Shown here: positions 1 to 7,899 of the stretch, in pieces
Numbering within the stretch: position 1 is the first letter of the stretch
Layout of the letters: every line of letters starts with the position of its first letter
NCBI GenBank assembly: GCA_002361535.1
Contig: DETG01000024.1
Coordinates: 49,032 to 62,883 of the forward strand
From: Prevotella sp. UBA3294
GTDB taxonomy: Bacteria > Bacteroidota > Bacteroidia > Bacteroidales > Bacteroidaceae
Length of the DNA: 13,852 bases
Reading direction: 5' to 3'
Translations under genes and position numbers: made by a program
The notes under the pieces: model-generated
What the model was told of the DNA's origin: nothing
Database searches by the model: none
The model's input: only the letters and a program-made list of their open reading frames with translations

Positions 1-824
1 CGAACATGCTGAATGGCGTTTGGGGCATCTGGTCGTGCGGATGGGATTTCCACAAACCCTCGCAGAACCTCGTCAATGCTTTCAAGACACGCAACGGTCT
101 GCCGATGGACGATTTCGATGAGGATCACAATGCCATCGTGGTAAATGGTGCTGACTCCAAATACAAATACGATCCACGACTGTTCCACACGGTGGGTATG
201 CCTACCTATCCATATAAATATGAGGAACAGTACACTCTGACCAAAGCGAACAGTCGTACACCGAACACCTACGGCTACTATTGCTCCATGAAGGAGGTTC
301 CGCAACGTTCCAAAGGTGAGGACTACGACAATCCCTGGCAGGCATTCGGACAGAACGACTATGTGCTGCGTTACACCGACGTGATGCTGATGCGTGCCGA
401 GGCACTGATCGAGAGCGGTGACTACAACGGTGAGGCCTTGCAGATTATCAATACCATCCGTGAGCGTGCCAAGAGGGATATCAGCAGCTCTTCCCTGATC
501 AAATATGCCAAGGATCAGTGTGACATCGCTCTCTATGGAAACTTCGCATCAAAGGACGATGCCCGTAAGGCACTGCGCTGGGAGCGCCGCGTGGAACTGG
601 CTATGGAGGGACACCGCTTCTTCGACCTTCGTCGCTGGGGCATGTTGTCGGAAACGTTGAACAAGTACTTCGAGTCAGAGAAAACCGACGAATACGATGG
701 TCAGACCTACGCACTGTACTATAAAGAGGCATTCTTCACCAAGGGTAAGAATGAGTACTTCCCCATAGCATCCAACCAGATGAACTATGTGCAGGGACTC
801 TATCATCAGAATAAGAACTACTAA
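1..824 (+). CDS. SusD/RagB-like glycan-binding lipoprotein, C-terminal part (5' end outside window)
   Basis: The reading frame is open from the left edge (first whole codon at 3) to TAA at 822-824, so this is the last ~273 residues of a protein usually 500-600 residues long. The C-terminal half carries SusD family signatures: a helix around RYTDVMLMRAEALIESGD, followed by the INTIRERAKR stretch, then ALRWERRVELAMEGHRFFDLRRWG, and the terminal YFPIASNQM...QNKNY that closes nearly all SusD proteins. SusD proteins are outer-membrane lipoproteins that sit as a lid on a SusC TonB-dependent transporter and bind oligosaccharides. The SusC gene is expected immediately upstream, outside the window. 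The downstream DUF4960-type lipoprotein and the GH32/fructokinase operon point to fructan as the ligand (inference). The ATG at position 6 is internal and is not the true start. Confidence 0.95.
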   Translation, partial: NMLNGVWGIWSCGWDFHKPSQNLVNAFKTRNGLPMDDFDEDHNAIVVNGADSKYKYDPRLFHTVGMPTYPYKYEEQYTLTKANSRTPNTYGYYCSMKEVPQRSKGEDYDNPWQAFGQNDYVLRYTDVMLMRAEALIESGDYNGEALQIINTIRERAKRDISSSSLIKYAKDQCDIALYGNFASKDDARKALRWERRVELAMEGHRFFDLRRWGMLSETLNKYFESEKTDEYDGQTYALYYKEAFFTKGKNEYFPIASNQMNYVQGLYHQNKNY

Positions 825-830
825 TGGTAT

Positions 831-860
831 TGACATTCGACAATTGATAATTCATAATTG
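831..860 (+). repeat. AT-rich TTGA/AATTG imperfect repeat between susD-like gene and next lipoprotein gene
   Basis: The 51-bp spacer between the SusD-like stop and the next ATG holds a run of related words (TTGACATT, CGACAATTGATAATT, CATAATTG), partly self-complementary through the CAATTG and AATT cores. No TAnnTTTG promoter box is visible, so the two genes are probably cotranscribed. It may be a spacer or a weak RNA structure; no function can be assigned. Confidence 0.35.
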
Positions 861-875
861 AAAAAGCGAAAAGAT

Positions 876-2423
876 ATGAAGACGATATATAATAAAATAG
901 GTGCAGCACTGATGGGTATCCTGTTGTTGGCTTCCTGTCAGGACAGAGATCTCCCCGGCTCTGGCAAAATGCAGCTCACGCAACCTGATGTGGCAGGTAT
1001 TACCGGTGCACTCAGCGGTGAGAACAACTACGACTATACACTGACATGGACTCCCAGTACGCAAGGTGCCGTGATGCAGGTGGCTGTCTATAAGAACGGA
1101 ACGCAGCAGCAGGCTCTCACTCCCTGCACGGGAAATTCATTCACACTGAAGAACTTGGAGACCAACCAGCTGTACGAGTTCCTCTTTAAGTTCGCTAACG
1201 ACGAGGCCCTGTCGAATGGTGTCATGACATCCTTCACCCGTCCGGGTGCAGCCTCTGCCAGCGAGCTGAAGTTTGAGCAAATCGACATCAACGATGATCA
1301 GCACGACCTGCAAGTGACATGGAAGCCCAGCGAGAATGCCACCTCATACATCCTGAAACTCGTCAACGGTGATGGATCAAGGACCATCAACGAGACCGTG
1401 AACGGTACCTCCTACCTGCTGAAGAATGTGACCATGAAGGAACGCTGGGAGGCTACACTCATCGCTCAGAACGACGAAGGCAAGGCTCTTCCGATTACCG
1501 GTTCCACGAAAATTGGTGGAAAGATTCCGGCATTCCTCTCTGAATATGCCACACCCGAGGAGCTCGTTGCCAACGGTGACGATGACGAGGCCAGTGCATG
1601 GCTGTGGTTCCAAGAGAACTATCCCAAGGGCGAATATGTCTATTTCGGTAACATCAGTACGGTACAGGATATCGAAGACTACCGCATGCTCTTCTATATA
1701 CGTGACATCGAGACGGGTAACGTAGATGACATCTGGAACTTCTCGGATGTGGCCAGAAACGCTGCACCTTGCATCGAACAGTATGTGAAGAATGGCGGTA
1801 ACCTGTTGCTGTGGTCGCATGCCGTGCCTTACATCGGCACCATCAACCGCCTCCCGACCTCACTGCTTCGCGGTGTGAGCAATGCCTTCGGTTGTGGTAC
1901 CGGCGGCTGGAACCCCGATACATGGAAGATGGGTGTATGTCTTAACACGGGTGCCTTCTCGAAGGATTTCAGCAGTCATCCCATCTATGCAGGCATTCCC
2001 ACAGAGAAGCTGAACGACAACTGCTTCGCTGCCATCGCCTTCAAGGGACCGGGCTGGACGGAAGACCATAACTGTCTGTTCTTCGATATCCCTGTGAAGC
2101 TGACCGACATGAACAACACCTCGGAGGAGTGCTACAATGCCGTGACCGAGGAATACGGAATCTATCCGTTGGGCACATGGGATTCACAGGCTTCATGGGT
2201 TTCTCAGCTCAACGTATGGGAGGCCAAGGGTGCTCCACTGGCTCCGGAAGGATTCCAGAAAGGTTGCGGTACCGTGCTCTGCATCGGTAACGGCGGTTGT
2301 GAGTTCTCCATGAAGAACGAGGACGGTACGCCCGACAAGAGTGCGAATCCCAAGAACAACTCATGTCAGGGTAATGTCCTGAAACTGGCAAAGAACAGCG
2401 TTGAATACCTGATGTCTATCTAA
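876..2423 (+). CDS. Fructan-PUL surface glycan-binding lipoprotein, FnIII-like + DUF4960-like
   Basis: The 515-residue protein starts at ATG 876; an in-frame TTG at 858 would add six Lys/Arg-rich residues before the signal peptide and is less likely. The signal peptide ends in the lipobox LLASC (Cys21), followed by QDRD, an acidic pattern fitting export to the cell surface in Bacteroidota. Residues ~35-110 and ~118-198 look like two FnIII-like beta-sandwich domains (each with an LTWTP- or VTWKP-type strand and an NG.S..LKN strand). Residues ~205-510 form a larger domain beginning AFLSEYATPEELV, which I match from memory to DUF4960, the type found in the surface binding protein of the B. thetaiotaomicron levan locus (BT1761-like). 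Likely role: surface capture of fructan chains next to the SusCD importer. It lies 51 bp after the SusD-like gene, and a strong terminator follows its stop. Substrate specificity is inferred from context. Confidence 0.85.
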   Translation: MKTIYNKIGAALMGILLLASCQDRDLPGSGKMQLTQPDVAGITGALSGENNYDYTLTWTPSTQGAVMQVAVYKNGTQQQALTPCTGNSFTLKNLETNQLYEFLFKFANDEALSNGVMTSFTRPGAASASELKFEQIDINDDQHDLQVTWKPSENATSYILKLVNGDGSRTINETVNGTSYLLKNVTMKERWEATLIAQNDEGKALPITGSTKIGGKIPAFLSEYATPEELVANGDDDEASAWLWFQENYPKGEYVYFGNISTVQDIEDYRMLFYIRDIETGNVDDIWNFSDVARNAAPCIEQYVKNGGNLLLWSHAVPYIGTINRLPTSLLRGVSNAFGCGTGGWNPDTWKMGVCLNTGAFSKDFSSHPIYAGIPTEKLNDNCFAAIAFKGPGWTEDHNCLFFDIPVKLTDMNNTSEECYNAVTEEYGIYPLGTWDSQASWVSQLNVWEAKGAPLAPEGFQKGCGTVLCIGNGGCEFSMKNEDGTPDKSANPKNNSCQGNVLKLAKNSVEYLMSI

Positions 2424-2449
2424 ACATAGATATCTTGAATATAGCTTGG

Positions 2450-2504
2450 ATGCCCACCCTTCTCAGAACCATTTCATGGATGAGAGGGGTGGGCATTGTT
2501 TTTC
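2450..2504 (+). terminator. Intrinsic terminator of the SusCD/surface-lipoprotein operon
   Basis: ATGCCCACCCTTCTCA at 2450-2465 pairs with TGAGAGGGGTGGGCAT at 2481-2496, a 16-bp stem with a single G-U wobble. The loop is 15 nt with a small inner CCAT/ATGG pairing, and TTGTTTTTC follows. It sits 26 bp after the lipoprotein stop codon and well before the HTCS promoter. It therefore separates the outer-membrane operon from the regulator gene and argues against any longer N-terminus for the regulator reading through it. Confidence 0.88.
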
Positions 2505-2596
2505 ATGCAACGAAGATGATGTCTTCAAATCCATCCATCTGATAGACAAATCACAAAAATATTCCTCACGACATGACTTAATTTTTATTTTTTTTG

Positions 2597-2605
2597 TATC
2601 TTTGC
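2597..2605 (+). promoter_or_regulatory. Bacteroidota-type -7 box of the HTCS gene
   Basis: TATCTTTGC matches the Bacteroidota -7 consensus TAnnTTTG and lies 30 bp before the ATG at 2635. No clear TTTG -33 box is present at the expected spacing; the upstream region is an AT-rich T tract. The position supports the HTCS start chosen. Confidence 0.65.
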
Positions 2606-2634
2606 CGATGCAAATAAACAATAACCCAAAAGCC

Positions 2635-4848
2635 ATGTATCGATATCTATCCTACCTTTTCCTGCTTTTGGTATGCTTTTCCTGTTCGAAGAGTAAGCCG
2701 AAATACGTGATTGGCGTTTCTCAATGTAGTGAGGACATCTGGCGAAACAAACTCAACGACGAGTTGCGCATGGGGGCGTATTCCTATGATGGCACAGAGT
2801 TACTTTTTGTTTCTGCCAATGATAATGATCAGAAACAGATAGAACAGATAGACCAATTCGTGAATAACGACATCGATCTGCTCATTGTCTCTCCCAATCA
2901 GGTAGCAACGATCTCTCCTGCCATCGACCGTGCCTACGATAAGGGCATCCCCGTGATCGTGTTCGACAGGAAAACCAACAGTAAGAAGTTCACTGCCTTC
3001 ATCGGTGCCGACAATGCCGGCATGGGACGTGAGATGGGCGAGTATGTCGCTTCGCGCTTAGGAGGCAAAGGACGTGTGGTGGAGATCCGCGGACTGAAGG
3101 GTTCCTCTCCCGCCATTGAGCGTCACAAGGGTTTTGAGGAAGCCATTTCGAAATATCCGGGTATTCAGATCGTGGCATCGCTACAAGGTGACTGGACCGA
3201 GAAGAGCGGCAAGGAAGCCATGGAGCAACTGCTCAGAGAGGACCATCCAGGGAAGATCGATTTCGTGTTCGGACAGAACGACCGTATGGCAGTGGGTGCC
3301 TACAAGGCGATGAAAGAAGCCAACCTTCAGGGCACCTTGTTCTGCGGCATCGATGCCCTGCCTTCGAAAGGTGGCGGCATTGAGTGCGTACGCGACGGTA
3401 TCCTCGATGCCTCGTATATCTATCCCACCCACGGCGATGAGGTGATGCACCTGGCAATGAATATCCTCGAAGGGAAACCCTATCAGAAAGACAACCCGTT
3501 GAAGGCAGCACTGGTGACAAAGGCCAATGCCCATGTGCTGCTGATGCAGAATGAGGAGATTGTGCGACAGGATGGCTATCTGAGTGAGTTGAAACAGAAA
3601 GCCGACAGCTACCTGGTTGAGCTGAGCAGTCAGCGCTTACTTACATTCCTCTCCATCGGCTTCATCGGACTGCTGCTGCTCTCTGCTGTCATCATCTACC
3701 TCTATCAGCGACAGCGCACACATATCAACAAGGAACGGGAACAGATGGCTCGTGCCCAACTGAATTTCTATACACAGGTGAGTCATGAACTGCGCACCCC
3801 CCTGACACTCATTGAAGGACCGTTAGCCCAGTTGGCTACCACTCCCGAGGTGCAACAGGCCAGTGAGACGACCTCCGAACTCTTTGCCATTGTGCGACGT
3901 AACACCGATCATCTCTCTGCACTGGTCAATAAGATCCTGGATGCGGAGAAAGAGGAGAGGAAAGAGGAGAGAGGAGAGAGGAAAGAGGAGAGAGATATGA
4001 TGAAAGAGGAAAGGCTACGGGTAGGCGAACAAAGTTCAGGAATGAGAGGAGAGAGGAAAGAGGAGCTATCCAAGTCATCACTGCTGATCGTGGATGACAA
4101 CCCTGACATCCGCACCTACCTGCGAACGATCTTGGAGAACAGGTATGAGGTGACAGAGGCCGCCGACGGAAAGTCGGGTCTCGAAGTAGCCAGTGCCTCC
4201 GTGCCCGACCTCATTATCTCGGATGTGATGATGCCCGTCATGAACGGTCTGGAGTTCTGTCAGCAGGTGAAGCAGCATGTGGCAACCAGTCATATCCCCG
4301 TGATCCTCCTCACCGCCCGTGCCCTGAGTCATCATCAGGTGGAGGGATATGAGAGTGGTGCCGATGCCTATCTCACGAAGCCTTTCTCGCCCGAGGTGCT
4401 GTTAGCCCGTGTGGAGAATCTGTTGAAGAGCAGGGAGAAACTGAAAGAACTCTTCAATACCCCTGAGCAGCACGCAGGTCGTGAGGAGCAGCCACAGAAA
4501 GAGGAGCACCCTGTGGAGAGCAGCGTAAATTCGCGCGACCGACAGTTCGTGGAGCGCCTGCGACAGATTATCCAGGAGAAGATGACCGATTCGAACCTAA
4601 GTGTCGAGGATGTGGGTGCAGAGATCGGACTGAGTCGTGTGCAGCTCTACCGTAAGGTGAAGGCACTGACAGGCTCCACCCCCGTTGACCTGATTCGTAA
4701 GGCTCGTCTTGCCAAAGCAAGAGAACTGCTACAGACTACAGGTAAGTCCGTTTCGGAAGTGGCCTACGACGTAGGATTCTCTGCCCCCTCGTATTTCACG
4801 AAATGTTTCAAAGAGGAATACGGCATGCTTCCCGGCGATCTGCAATAA
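2635..4848 (+). CDS. Hybrid two-component regulator (HTCS), fructose-sensor type, lacking the HATPase domain
   Basis: The 737-residue protein starts at ATG 2635; the frame is open from 2446, but that part is terminator and promoter. Order: lipobox-like signal segment (Cys17); periplasmic sugar-binding domain (~24-310, Peripla_BP type, starting YVIGVSQCSEDIW); transmembrane helix (~337-359); HisKA helix with VSHELRTPLT (His384) to about 436; a Lys/Glu/Arg linker (~437-480); receiver domain with Asp487/Asp488, phosphoacceptor Asp530 (ISDVMMPVMNG) and Lys582 (TKPF); AraC-type HTH (~640-737). The sensor resembles the fructose-binding HTCS of the Bacteroides levan locus (BT1754), so fructose released by the adjacent GH32 is the likely signal. 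Oddity: no HATPase_c domain. N, G1, F and G2 boxes are all absent between HisKA and the receiver, where roughly 110 or more residues are normal. The regulator should control the flanking PUL genes, but how it signals without its own ATPase is unclear. Confidence 0.92.
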   Translation: MYRYLSYLFLLLVCFSCSKSKPKYVIGVSQCSEDIWRNKLNDELRMGAYSYDGTELLFVSANDNDQKQIEQIDQFVNNDIDLLIVSPNQVATISPAIDRAYDKGIPVIVFDRKTNSKKFTAFIGADNAGMGREMGEYVASRLGGKGRVVEIRGLKGSSPAIERHKGFEEAISKYPGIQIVASLQGDWTEKSGKEAMEQLLREDHPGKIDFVFGQNDRMAVGAYKAMKEANLQGTLFCGIDALPSKGGGIECVRDGILDASYIYPTHGDEVMHLAMNILEGKPYQKDNPLKAALVTKANAHVLLMQNEEIVRQDGYLSELKQKADSYLVELSSQRLLTFLSIGFIGLLLLSAVIIYLYQRQRTHINKEREQMARAQLNFYTQVSHELRTPLTLIEGPLAQLATTPEVQQASETTSELFAIVRRNTDHLSALVNKILDAEKEERKEERGERKEERDMMKEERLRVGEQSSGMRGERKEELSKSSLLIVDDNPDIRTYLRTILENRYEVTEAADGKSGLEVASASVPDLIISDVMMPVMNGLEFCQQVKQHVATSHIPVILLTARALSHHQVEGYESGADAYLTKPFSPEVLLARVENLLKSREKLKELFNTPEQHAGREEQPQKEEHPVESSVNSRDRQFVERLRQIIQEKMTDSNLSVEDVGAEIGLSRVQLYRKVKALTGSTPVDLIRKARLAKARELLQTTGKSVSEVAYDVGFSAPSYFTKCFKEEYGMLPGDLQ
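3945..4065 (+). repeat. In-frame purine-only repeat tract inside the HTCS linker
   Basis: The stretch is almost wholly A/G on the + strand. The 15-mer GAGAGGAAAGAGGAG occurs at 3955-3969, 3976-3990 and 4051-4065. A 22-bp perfect direct repeat, which contains the last two of these, covers 3969-3990 and 4044-4065, 75 bp (25 codons) apart and in the same frame. It encodes the charged KEER/RGERKEE linker exactly where the kinase ATPase domain should be. Confidence 0.9.
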
Positions 4849-4865
4849 CGTGCAAGAATCGTTAC

Positions 4866-4930
4866 AAAGGATAGAAAAATTGTATCATGCAACATTTTTA
4901 AGAGCAAATGAACGATTTTTTCTATCCTTT
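4866..4930 (+). promoter_or_regulatory. 14-bp perfect inverted repeat upstream of the GH32 operon
   Basis: AAAGGATAGAAAAA at 4866-4879 is the exact reverse complement of TTTTTCTATCCTTT at 4917-4930, with a 37-nt centre. It lies between the HTCS stop (4848) and the GH32 -7 box (4946), and the right arm covers the expected -33 area. Two readings are possible: an operator for the neighbouring HTCS, or a long-loop terminator-like structure for the HTCS gene. The long centre and promoter overlap favour an operator (inference). Confidence 0.5.
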
Positions 4931-4945
4931 CTTCTTGTCTTTGTC

Positions 4946-4954
4946 TATCTTTGC
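4946..4954 (+). promoter_or_regulatory. Bacteroidota-type -7 box of the GH32-MFS-fructokinase operon
   Basis: TATCTTTGC matches TAnnTTTG and lies 37 bp before the GH32 ATG, giving a short AC-rich leader. The -33 position falls in a T/C-rich run within the right arm of the inverted repeat and is not a good TTTG, as expected for an activator-dependent promoter. Confidence 0.7.
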
Positions 4955-4990
4955 ACCATACATTTTGCAAACAACTAACCCTACAAAAAG

Positions 4991-6700
4991 ATGAGAAGAA
5001 AAAGGATTGCCCTGATGGCCATGATGATGACAGCGTTCTGTGCCGTGATGATGGCACAGAAGCCCATGCTGCTGAGTGACAATCATGCCATGATGAGAGT
5101 GGAGAGTGCATCTCGCTACCTGCTGCTGCCTGTAGAGGAGAAAGCAGAGATTGCCAACCTACGAGTGTTGAATCAGAATAGCGAGGTGATCCAGTCACTG
5201 AACGCCCGCCTTTCTGTAGATAAGGTGGACTATTATGTCCCCTTGGAAATCAAGGGAGCCGCCCTGCTGGATATCGTGTTCCACGGTGACCGCCGTTCAG
5301 CCGGTGCCGTGAAAGACTATGCCTGCTGGCGCGAGATGAAATACGACAACACCTTCGACACCGCCAACCGTGAACGGTTCCGTCCTGCCTACCACCACAC
5401 CCCGGTGTGGGGATGGATGAACGACCCCAACGGTATGTTCTATCAGGATGGTGTGTGGCATCTCTGCTACCAATGGAACCCCTATGGATCACAGTGGGAG
5501 AACATGACATGGGGCCACTCCATCTCGAAAGACCTCATCCACTGGGAAGCACTGCCCGCAGCCATCGTACCCGATGGAATAGGCACCATCTTCAGTGGCT
5601 CCTGTGTCGTTGACAAGGAGAATACGGCAGGATTCGGCAAGAATGCCATCATCGCCTACTACACCTCGGCGGCAGAGAGTCAGACACAAAGCATGGCCTA
5701 CTCCACCGATGGCGGTCGTACCTTTAAGAAATATGATAAGAATCCCGTCATCACCTCAAACATTCCCGACTTCCGCGATCCACACCTCTTCTGGCATGAG
5801 CCTACAGGAAAGTGGATCATGGTGCTGGCCGCTGGTCAGGAAATGCAGATATACTCCTCTGCCAACCTGAAGAACTGGACATTGGAGAGCAGCTTCGGTC
5901 ATGGCTATGGCAACCATGACGGTGTATGGGAATGTCCCGACCTGATGAAACTGCCCGTGCGTGGCACTGGCAAGGAGAAATGGATGCTGATCTGTAACAT
6001 CAACCCCGGCGGACCCTTCGGCGGCAGTGCTACCCAGTATTTCGTCGGCGACTTCGATGGCCACCGCTTCACTTGTGAGTCGAAGCCCGAGGTGACGAAG
6101 TGGATGGACTACGGGAAAGACCACTATGCCACCGTCTCCTTCGACAACGCCCCCGACGGCCGTCATGTGGCCATCGCATGGATGAGCAACTGGCAGTATG
6201 CCAACCAGGTACCCACCAAGCAGTTCCGCTCTGCTAACTCCATTCCCCGCGACCTTGACTTGTTCATTGATGGTGATGAGACCTACTGCGGTGTGACACC
6301 TTCGAAGGAGATGTTGACCGTGAGAGGCAAGAACATCAAGAAGCCCACAGAGACCTGTGAGTTGGTGATCGACCTGAAAGGCTCTGCCCGATGGCAGTTG
6401 AGCAACACCCGTGGCGAGCGTGTCATCATGGAATACGATGCCGTGAAGAAGACATTCACCATGAACCGCGAGGAGAGTGGCGACCTGTCGTTCAGCGAAG
6501 CTTTCCCCGTAACCACCTGCGCCCCCACCCACGGTGCTGTCCGCCAGATACGTATCTATATCGACAAATGCAGTCTGGAAGCCTTCGATGGTGAAGGGAA
6601 GTTTGCCATGACCAACCTGGTGTTCCCCTCAGAGCCCTACAACACCGTCAAGGTACTGTCGGGTAAGGCCAAGACTACCATCTATCAAGTGAATCCATAA
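4991..6700 (+). CDS. GH32 beta-fructosidase, periplasmic, probably exo-acting
   Basis: The protein has 569 residues. The N-terminus MRRKRIALMAMMMTAFCAVMMA is a signal peptide of the SPase I type with cleavage near A/QK; there is no proper lipobox, so the enzyme is probably periplasmic. Residues ~25-125 form a beta-rich N-terminal module seen in some Bacteroidota GH32 enzymes (DUF4980-like, from memory). The catalytic part begins HTPVWGWMNDPNG with nucleophile Asp145. FRDP (Asp263) is the transition-state stabiliser and WECPD (Glu314) the acid/base, the three GH32 carboxylates. The C-terminal ~110 residues fit the GH32 beta-sandwich, including IRIYIDKCSLEAF. Role: hydrolysis of terminal beta-fructosyl units of imported fructo-oligosaccharides to free fructose, which is both carbon source and HTCS signal. 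It is first gene of a three-gene operon, 15 bp before the transporter. Linkage preference (beta-2,6 versus beta-2,1) cannot be read from sequence. Confidence 0.95.
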   Translation: MRRKRIALMAMMMTAFCAVMMAQKPMLLSDNHAMMRVESASRYLLLPVEEKAEIANLRVLNQNSEVIQSLNARLSVDKVDYYVPLEIKGAALLDIVFHGDRRSAGAVKDYACWREMKYDNTFDTANRERFRPAYHHTPVWGWMNDPNGMFYQDGVWHLCYQWNPYGSQWENMTWGHSISKDLIHWEALPAAIVPDGIGTIFSGSCVVDKENTAGFGKNAIIAYYTSAAESQTQSMAYSTDGGRTFKKYDKNPVITSNIPDFRDPHLFWHEPTGKWIMVLAAGQEMQIYSSANLKNWTLESSFGHGYGNHDGVWECPDLMKLPVRGTGKEKWMLICNINPGGPFGGSATQYFVGDFDGHRFTCESKPEVTKWMDYGKDHYATVSFDNAPDGRHVAIAWMSNWQYANQVPTKQFRSANSIPRDLDLFIDGDETYCGVTPSKEMLTVRGKNIKKPTETCELVIDLKGSARWQLSNTRGERVIMEYDAVKKTFTMNREESGDLSFSEAFPVTTCAPTHGAVRQIRIYIDKCSLEAFDGEGKFAMTNLVFPSEPYNTVKVLSGKAKTTIYQVNP

Positions 6701-6715
6701 AACAAACATACAATC

Positions 6716-7870
6716 ATGAAACAAAACAAAACCATCTTACTGATCCCCGTGATGTTCTGCTTCTTCGCGATGGGATTCGTGGATCTGGTAGGCATCGCCT
6801 CCAACTATGTGAAAGAAGACCTGCAGCTGAGCGACTCCGTGGCGAATATCTTCCCCTCGCTCGTGTTCTTCTGGTTCCTGATCTTCTCCGTGCCCACGGG
6901 CATGCTGATGAATAAGATCGGAAGGAAGAAAACCGTGCTGCTCTCATTGATCGTCACCGTGGTGTCGCTGCTGATGCCGATGTTCGGTGAGAACTTCCCC
7001 ATCATGCTGTTATCGTTCTCGCTGCTCGGCATCGGAAACGCATTGATGCAGACATCCCTGAACCCGCTGATCTCTACCGTACTGAAAGGGGGAAACCTCG
7101 CCAGTACCCTCACCTTCGGACAGTTCATCAAGGCCATCGCCTCATTCCTGGCACCATACCTCGCCATGTGGGGAGCCACCGCCGTACTGCCGTCCTTCGG
7201 ACTGAACTGGCGTGTGCTGTTCCTGATCTATTTCGTGGTAGGTCTTTTAGCTGCCTTCTTCCTGTGGATCACCCCGATAGAGGAAGAGCCCATCGAGGGG
7301 AAAGCCTCATCGTTCATGGACTGTCTGAAACTCCTCGGCAAGCCCATCGTGCTTCTCTCGTTCTTAGGTATCATGTGCCATGTGGGCATCGATGTGGGTA
7401 CCAATACCACCGCTCCGAAGTTACTGATCGAACGGGCAGGCATGACACTCAATGAAGCGGCCTTCGCCACCAGTCTGTATTTCATCTTCCGTACCATCGG
7501 CAGTCTTACGGGCTCTTTCTTCCTCCGTGTGATGAACAACCGCGTGTTCTTCACCATCAGTGTGGTGATGATGGCCCTGTCGATGGCGGGCATGTTCATG
7601 GGCACATCGAAGACATTGCTCTATGTGGCTATCGCCTTGGTGGGCTACGGCAACTCCAACATCTTCCCCTTAGTGTTCTCCCAGGCACTACGCTCAGTGC
7701 CAGAGAAGCAGAACGAGGTGTCGGGACTGATGATCATGGGCCTCTTCGGCGGTACGGTATTCCCCTTGTTCATGGGCTTCGCCAGTGATGCCGTCGGACA
7801 GGCTGGTGCTGTGGCTATCATGGCCATTGGTGTGATCTATCTGTTCACCTATATTAAACAAATCAAATAA
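6716..7870 (+). CDS. MFS sugar:H+ symporter, likely fructose importer (FucP/GluP-like)
   Basis: The 384-residue protein has about twelve hydrophobic segments and no separate signal peptide, fitting an inner-membrane MFS transporter. The first helix carries MFCFFAMGFVDLVGIASNYV. The loop after helix 2 has the MFS signature MLMNKIGRKKTVL (a G..MDRxGRR/K-type motif). There is a mid-protein cytoplasmic loop (~190-205, acidic IEEEPIEGK), and the C-terminal half repeats the pattern. It begins 15 bp after the GH32 stop and ends 29 bp before the fructokinase start, so the three genes are likely one transcript. Position and partners match the fructose importer of the Bacteroides levan PUL (BT1758-type), so free fructose is the probable cargo (inference from context). 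Confidence 0.88.
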   Translation: MKQNKTILLIPVMFCFFAMGFVDLVGIASNYVKEDLQLSDSVANIFPSLVFFWFLIFSVPTGMLMNKIGRKKTVLLSLIVTVVSLLMPMFGENFPIMLLSFSLLGIGNALMQTSLNPLISTVLKGGNLASTLTFGQFIKAIASFLAPYLAMWGATAVLPSFGLNWRVLFLIYFVVGLLAAFFLWITPIEEEPIEGKASSFMDCLKLLGKPIVLLSFLGIMCHVGIDVGTNTTAPKLLIERAGMTLNEAAFATSLYFIFRTIGSLTGSFFLRVMNNRVFFTISVVMMALSMAGMFMGTSKTLLYVAIALVGYGNSNIFPLVFSQALRSVPEKQNEVSGLMIMGLFGGTVFPLFMGFASDAVGQAGAVAIMAIGVIYLFTYIKQIK

Positions 7871-7899
7871 TCAACCTATAACCCCAATCAACTATTGTC

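Noticed and set aside
2446..2634. N-terminal extension of the HTCS frame by 63 codons
   Set aside because: It would be translated through the terminator hairpin and the -7 box; ATG 2635 starts a normal signal segment.
4991..5070. GH32 as a lipoprotein via Cys17
   Set aside because: The residues around Cys17 (TAFCAV) do not form a lipobox; the MMA/Q site fits SPase I better.
5756..6532. 258-residue open frame on the minus strand
   Set aside because: It is antisense to the GH32 catalytic region, which has all three catalytic motifs; the minus-strand frame has no recognisable domain and reflects codon bias.
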